Positions 8,021 to 9,976 of a stretch of DNA of 9,976 nt are shown here, one piece after another; positions within the stretch are counted from its first letter, which is position 1, and every line of letters starts with the position of its first letter. Position numbers and translations under genes: made by a program. This DNA comes from an uncultured Duganella sp. (lineage in GTDB: Bacteria > Pseudomonadota > Gammaproteobacteria > Burkholderiales > Burkholderiaceae), in the NCBI GenBank assembly GCA_946482335.1, contig CAMLRG010000202.1, positions 1 through 9,976 on the forward strand, written 5' to 3'. Under the pieces are notes generated by a model. The model ran no database searches. It was not told the DNA's origin and was given only the letters and a program-made list of their open reading frames with translations.

Positions 8021-8086
8021 ACCGGGGTCAGACCCGCAGGGTCAGACCCCCAACGGTCTCAAGGCCGCTGGCCGCTTTACCGGTTT
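8011..8086 (-). repeat. intergenic hairpin element, copy C (inverted)
   Basis: This 76-base element lies between two convergent genes and overlaps both coding ends. Its terminal inverted repeat is 11 bp perfect: AAACCGGTAAA (8011-8021) and TTTACCGGTTT (8076-8086). The hairpin arms GGGGTCAGACCC (8024-8035) and GGGTCAGACCCC (8039-8050), loop GCA, pair except for one central A-A mismatch. Read on the minus strand it has the order of copy B: arm, GC-rich spacer, hairpin, then GGTTTACCGGTTT. The spacer (8051-8075) differs in sequence from the A/B spacer. It supplies the TAA of the plus-strand gene and the first base of the phosphatase stop triplet on the other side. It could serve as a two-way terminator, but no T run follows. 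Confidence 0.82.
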
Positions 8087-8892
8087 CAGACCGCCTTGCG
8101 CAGTTTCTGCACCGTGTAATTCACCTCTTCCTTAGGCGGCGCCGCCAGCTTGATGATCGCCATCGAGCAGTTATCCCCCTTGCCCTGCGCCCGCTCGCGC
8201 GCCTTGTTGATCAACAGTTCCGCCGCCTCGCGTGGCGCCTTCTTGGCAATCACCGTCGCCAATTCCACGTCCGCGAAATAGGCCCACAGCCCGTCCGAGC
8301 AGAGCAGGAAAGCATCGCCCGCCTTCAACCCCTCCTGCACCCCGAACGCCACATACGGCTCGCGCTGCTTATTTCCCAGCACGTTATTCAGCAGCTTGGC
8401 CTGGCGATGCTTGCGCGCGGCATCCTCCGGCAATTTGTCGTGCTCCATCAGATGCGCGACGTACTCCGCATCGCTGCTGCGCCCCACGCACTCTTTGTTG
8501 TCAAAACGATACAAGCGCGAGTCGCCCACGATGGCCCACACGGCCTGGCGCTGTGGCGTCAGCACCAGCAAGACCATGCTGGACTGCGGTTCGCTGGCGC
8601 CGGTGCGCGGGTCCATGGTGAGGATCTGGTGCACATCGTGCGCGATTTCGCGCAGCAACTCTTCCAGCCGGGGCAGGCTGACGGTCTCCGAGGCACGGTA
8701 TTCGTCGAATAATTGTTTGGCCGTGTGCAGCACTTGTTCGGCACCCGTGGCGCCGCCGCTGATGCCATCGGCCAGCACGGCGAGCACATAGCCGGGTGCT
8801 TTGGGCGCGGTAAACAGCGCGACACGGTCATTTTGTTGAGGCCGGCTACCAATATGCTGCGCAGTGCCAGCCTCGATCTTGTACGTGCTCAT
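8086..8892 (-). CDS. PP2C-family serine/threonine protein phosphatase
   Basis: The 268-residue product is a stand-alone PP2C (PPM) metallophosphatase, expected to remove phosphate from Ser/Thr in cytoplasmic proteins using two Mn/Mg ions. The family motifs appear in order: GSRPQQNDRV (15-24, N21, D22), the metal-binding ADGISGG (41-47, D42, G43), SSMVLLVL (104-111), VGDSRLYRF (122-130), LLCSDGLWAYF (196-206, D200), and KGDNCSMAIIKL (238-249, D240, N241). The metal-binding aspartates are present, so it should be active. The motif wording departs from the common ADGMGGH and GxxNxD consensus but stays compatible. No transmembrane segment or kinase domain is seen, and no partner kinase lies in the window. 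ATG at 8890-8892 has only a weak, distant purine-rich site. Its TGA touches repeat C. Confidence 0.88.
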   Translation of the reverse strand: MSTYKIEAGTAQHIGSRPQQNDRVALFTAPKAPGYVLAVLADGISGGATGAEQVLHTAKQLFDEYRASETVSLPRLEELLREIAHDVHQILTMDPRTGASEPQSSMVLLVLTPQRQAVWAIVGDSRLYRFDNKECVGRSSDAEYVAHLMEHDKLPEDAARKHRQAKLLNNVLGNKQREPYVAFGVQEGLKAGDAFLLCSDGLWAYFADVELATVIAKKAPREAAELLINKARERAQGKGDNCSMAIIKLAAPPKEEVNYTVQKLRKAV

Positions 8893-9031
8893 AGGGTCTT
8901 GACAGCTTCTTTCCAGTGACTACCTGAGTTAAACTATGCACCTGTATGCAGTTTTGTTGCAAGTATAGATTGTTGTCCAAACGAAACTGTATGTAAACGC
9001 TCAACGCAATCGTGCAGACGACTTTCCCGAT
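8893..9031. promoter_or_regulatory. divergent intergenic region
   Basis: This 139-base, AT-richer gap separates the phosphatase (leftward) from the DUF465 gene (rightward), so it should hold promoters for both. A TATACT on the minus strand (8962-8967) is a possible -10 for the phosphatase, but no good -35 lies at the right spacing. A TTGACA on the plus strand (8899-8904) has no -10 at a normal distance. TATGCA occurs at 8935-8940 and 8945-8950, ten bases apart, and CTGTATG recurs at 8942-8948 and 8987-8993. These could be regulator sites; I cannot assign one. Confidence 0.35.
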
Positions 9032-9232
9032 ATGATCAACAAAGAAGAAATCCAGCGCCGCATCATCGAGCTCGATGTCGAGCATCGCGACCTGGACGCG
9101 GTGATCGAAATGTTGACCCTGGATGGTCACCACGATCAACTTCAGTTGCGCCGCCTCAAGAAGCGCAAGCTGCAGCTGAAAGACTATATCACCCTGCTGA
9201 AAATGCAATTGGTGCCCGACGTACCGGCCTGA
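9032..9232 (+). CDS. DUF465/YdcH-family small protein
   Basis: The 66-residue product has the pattern of the DUF465 (YdcH) family: a charged helical hairpin with the conserved end LRRLKKRKLQLKDYI (about 40-54). Its function is not established in the family. The whole protein is predicted helical, with heptad-like spacing (IQRRIIELDVEHRDLDAVI), no signal peptide and no membrane segment. ATG 9032 is the only plausible start, giving MINKEEIQRR. The preceding bases (GACTTTCCCGAT) contain no clear Shine-Dalgarno site. The helicase gene follows after 26 bases, so the two may be co-transcribed. I am confident that it is a real gene and of its family, less so of the exact start. Confidence 0.85.
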   Translation: MINKEEIQRRIIELDVEHRDLDAVIEMLTLDGHHDQLQLRRLKKRKLQLKDYITLLKMQLVPDVPA

Positions 9233-9258
9233 GCAGGGCCATCATTTCCCAGAACATT

Positions 9259-9976
9259 TTGACAGATCAACAACAGCCGACCGCCGTTCCCGGCGCGCCG
9301 AGCGAGCCCGTTTTTCCGCCGGGCGCGCACGACGCCGATATCGAACGCCTGTTCGGCCCGGGCGGCCCGCTGGGCCCGGCGGTGGGCGGTTTCCGGCCGC
9401 GCAAGTCGCAGACCGAGATGGCCAAGGCCATCGCCGACGCCATCGCCAAGCAGCAAACGCTGATCGCCGAGGCGGGTACCGGCACCGGCAAGACCTTTGC
9501 CTACCTGGTGCCTGCCCTGCTGTGGGGAGGCAAGACCATCGTCTCCACCGGCACCAAGAACCTGCAGGACCAGCTGTTCCTGCGCGATATCCCGACTATC
9601 CGCGCCGCCTTGCAGGCGCCGGTCTCGGTTGCGCTGCTGAAGGGGCGTTCGAACTATCTGTGCCACTACCATCTGGAACGCACGCTGCAGAACGGCCGCA
9701 TGACATCGCGCGAAGATGTCGGCTACCTGCGCGAAATCCAGCGCTTCCTGAAGATGACCAGCACCGGCGACAAGGCCGAACTGGCGCGCGTGCCGGAAAA
9801 CGCCCTGGTGTGGAACCTGGTGACTTCGACCCGCGAGAATTGCATGGGGCAGGAATGCCAGTACTACCAGGATTGCTTCGTGATGAAGGCGCGCCGCGAA
9901 GCGCAGCAAGCCGACGTGGTCGTGGTCAACCACCACCTGTTCTTCGCCGACGTGGCGCTGAAGGATACCGGCGTGG
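9259..9976 (+). CDS. DinG/YoaA-type iron-sulfur DNA helicase (5' part)
   Basis: The first 239 codons of a superfamily 2 helicase of the XPD-like DinG/YoaA group are present; the rest lies right of the window. After a Pro/Gly-rich head (1-45), residues GFRPRKSQTEMAKAI form the Q-motif-like entry. Walker A is EAGTGTGKT (71-79), followed by motif Ia VSTGTKNLQDQL (95-106). Four cysteines, C135, C195, C200 and C206, have the layout of the 4Fe-4S cluster ligands of this family. VVVNHHLFFAD (221-231) is the conserved stretch after the cluster domain. The start is taken as TTG 9259 (MTDQQQ), since no in-frame ATG or GTG occurs nearby; the AGAAC before it is a weak binding site. YoaA is more likely than DinG by motif wording, but I cannot settle this. 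Confidence 0.88.
   Translation, partial: MTDQQQPTAVPGAPSEPVFPPGAHDADIERLFGPGGPLGPAVGGFRPRKSQTEMAKAIADAIAKQQTLIAEAGTGTGKTFAYLVPALLWGGKTIVSTGTKNLQDQLFLRDIPTIRAALQAPVSVALLKGRSNYLCHYHLERTLQNGRMTSREDVGYLREIQRFLKMTSTGDKAELARVPENALVWNLVTSTRENCMGQECQYYQDCFVMKARREAQQADVVVVNHHLFFADVALKDTGV

Noticed and set aside
8899..8935. Sigma-70 promoter from TTGACA (8899-8904) to TAAACT (8930-8935)
   Set aside because: The spacer is 25 bases, far longer than the normal 16-18, and no better -10 lies between.

Overview
The window looks like chromosomal DNA of a GC-rich betaproteobacterium. The protein sequences and the intergenic GGGTCAGACCC-type repeats point to Oxalobacteraceae of the Massilia/Duganella/Telluria kind. 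This is an inference from recognition, not from a search. Most of the window is a conserved housekeeping locus.

Positions 106-7356 (+) hold the genes for all three subunits of the 2-oxoglutarate dehydrogenase complex: sucA (E1), sucB (E2) and lpdA (E3). A small SHOCT/PspC-type membrane protein gene sits between sucB and lpdA. The series ends with zapE, an AFG1-type ATPase linked to cell division. A TTG-started gene for a small exported coiled-coil protein (7370-8020) follows zapE after 13 bases and probably belongs to the same transcript. Together E1, E2 and E3 convert 2-oxoglutarate to succinyl-CoA and NADH in the TCA cycle. The PspC-like protein, zapE and the exported protein have no known role in that reaction.

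A PP2C-type serine/threonine phosphatase (8086-8892, -) converges on the exported-protein gene. A 139-base divergent gap (8893-9031) follows. After it come a 66-residue DUF465/YdcH-family protein and the first 239 codons of a DinG/YoaA-type iron-sulfur helicase, which runs off the right edge.

The most interesting feature is a family of three short intergenic elements: A at 4288-4390, B at 6178-6252 and C at 8011-8086 (inverted). Each is bounded by 10-11 bp inverted repeats of the form AAACCGGTAAA / TTTACCGGTTT. Each contains one or two strong GTC(T/A)GACCC hairpins and a GC-rich spacer. In the same orientation relative to the element, all three abut or overlap the stop codon of the gene they follow. 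Hairpin arms differ between copies by paired changes that keep the stem, and copy C looks like a half-changed intermediate. These copies may be a REP/MITE-like mobile family that targets gene ends, or RNA processing or termination elements. Nothing else suggests a new multi-gene system; the rest is ordinary core genome.
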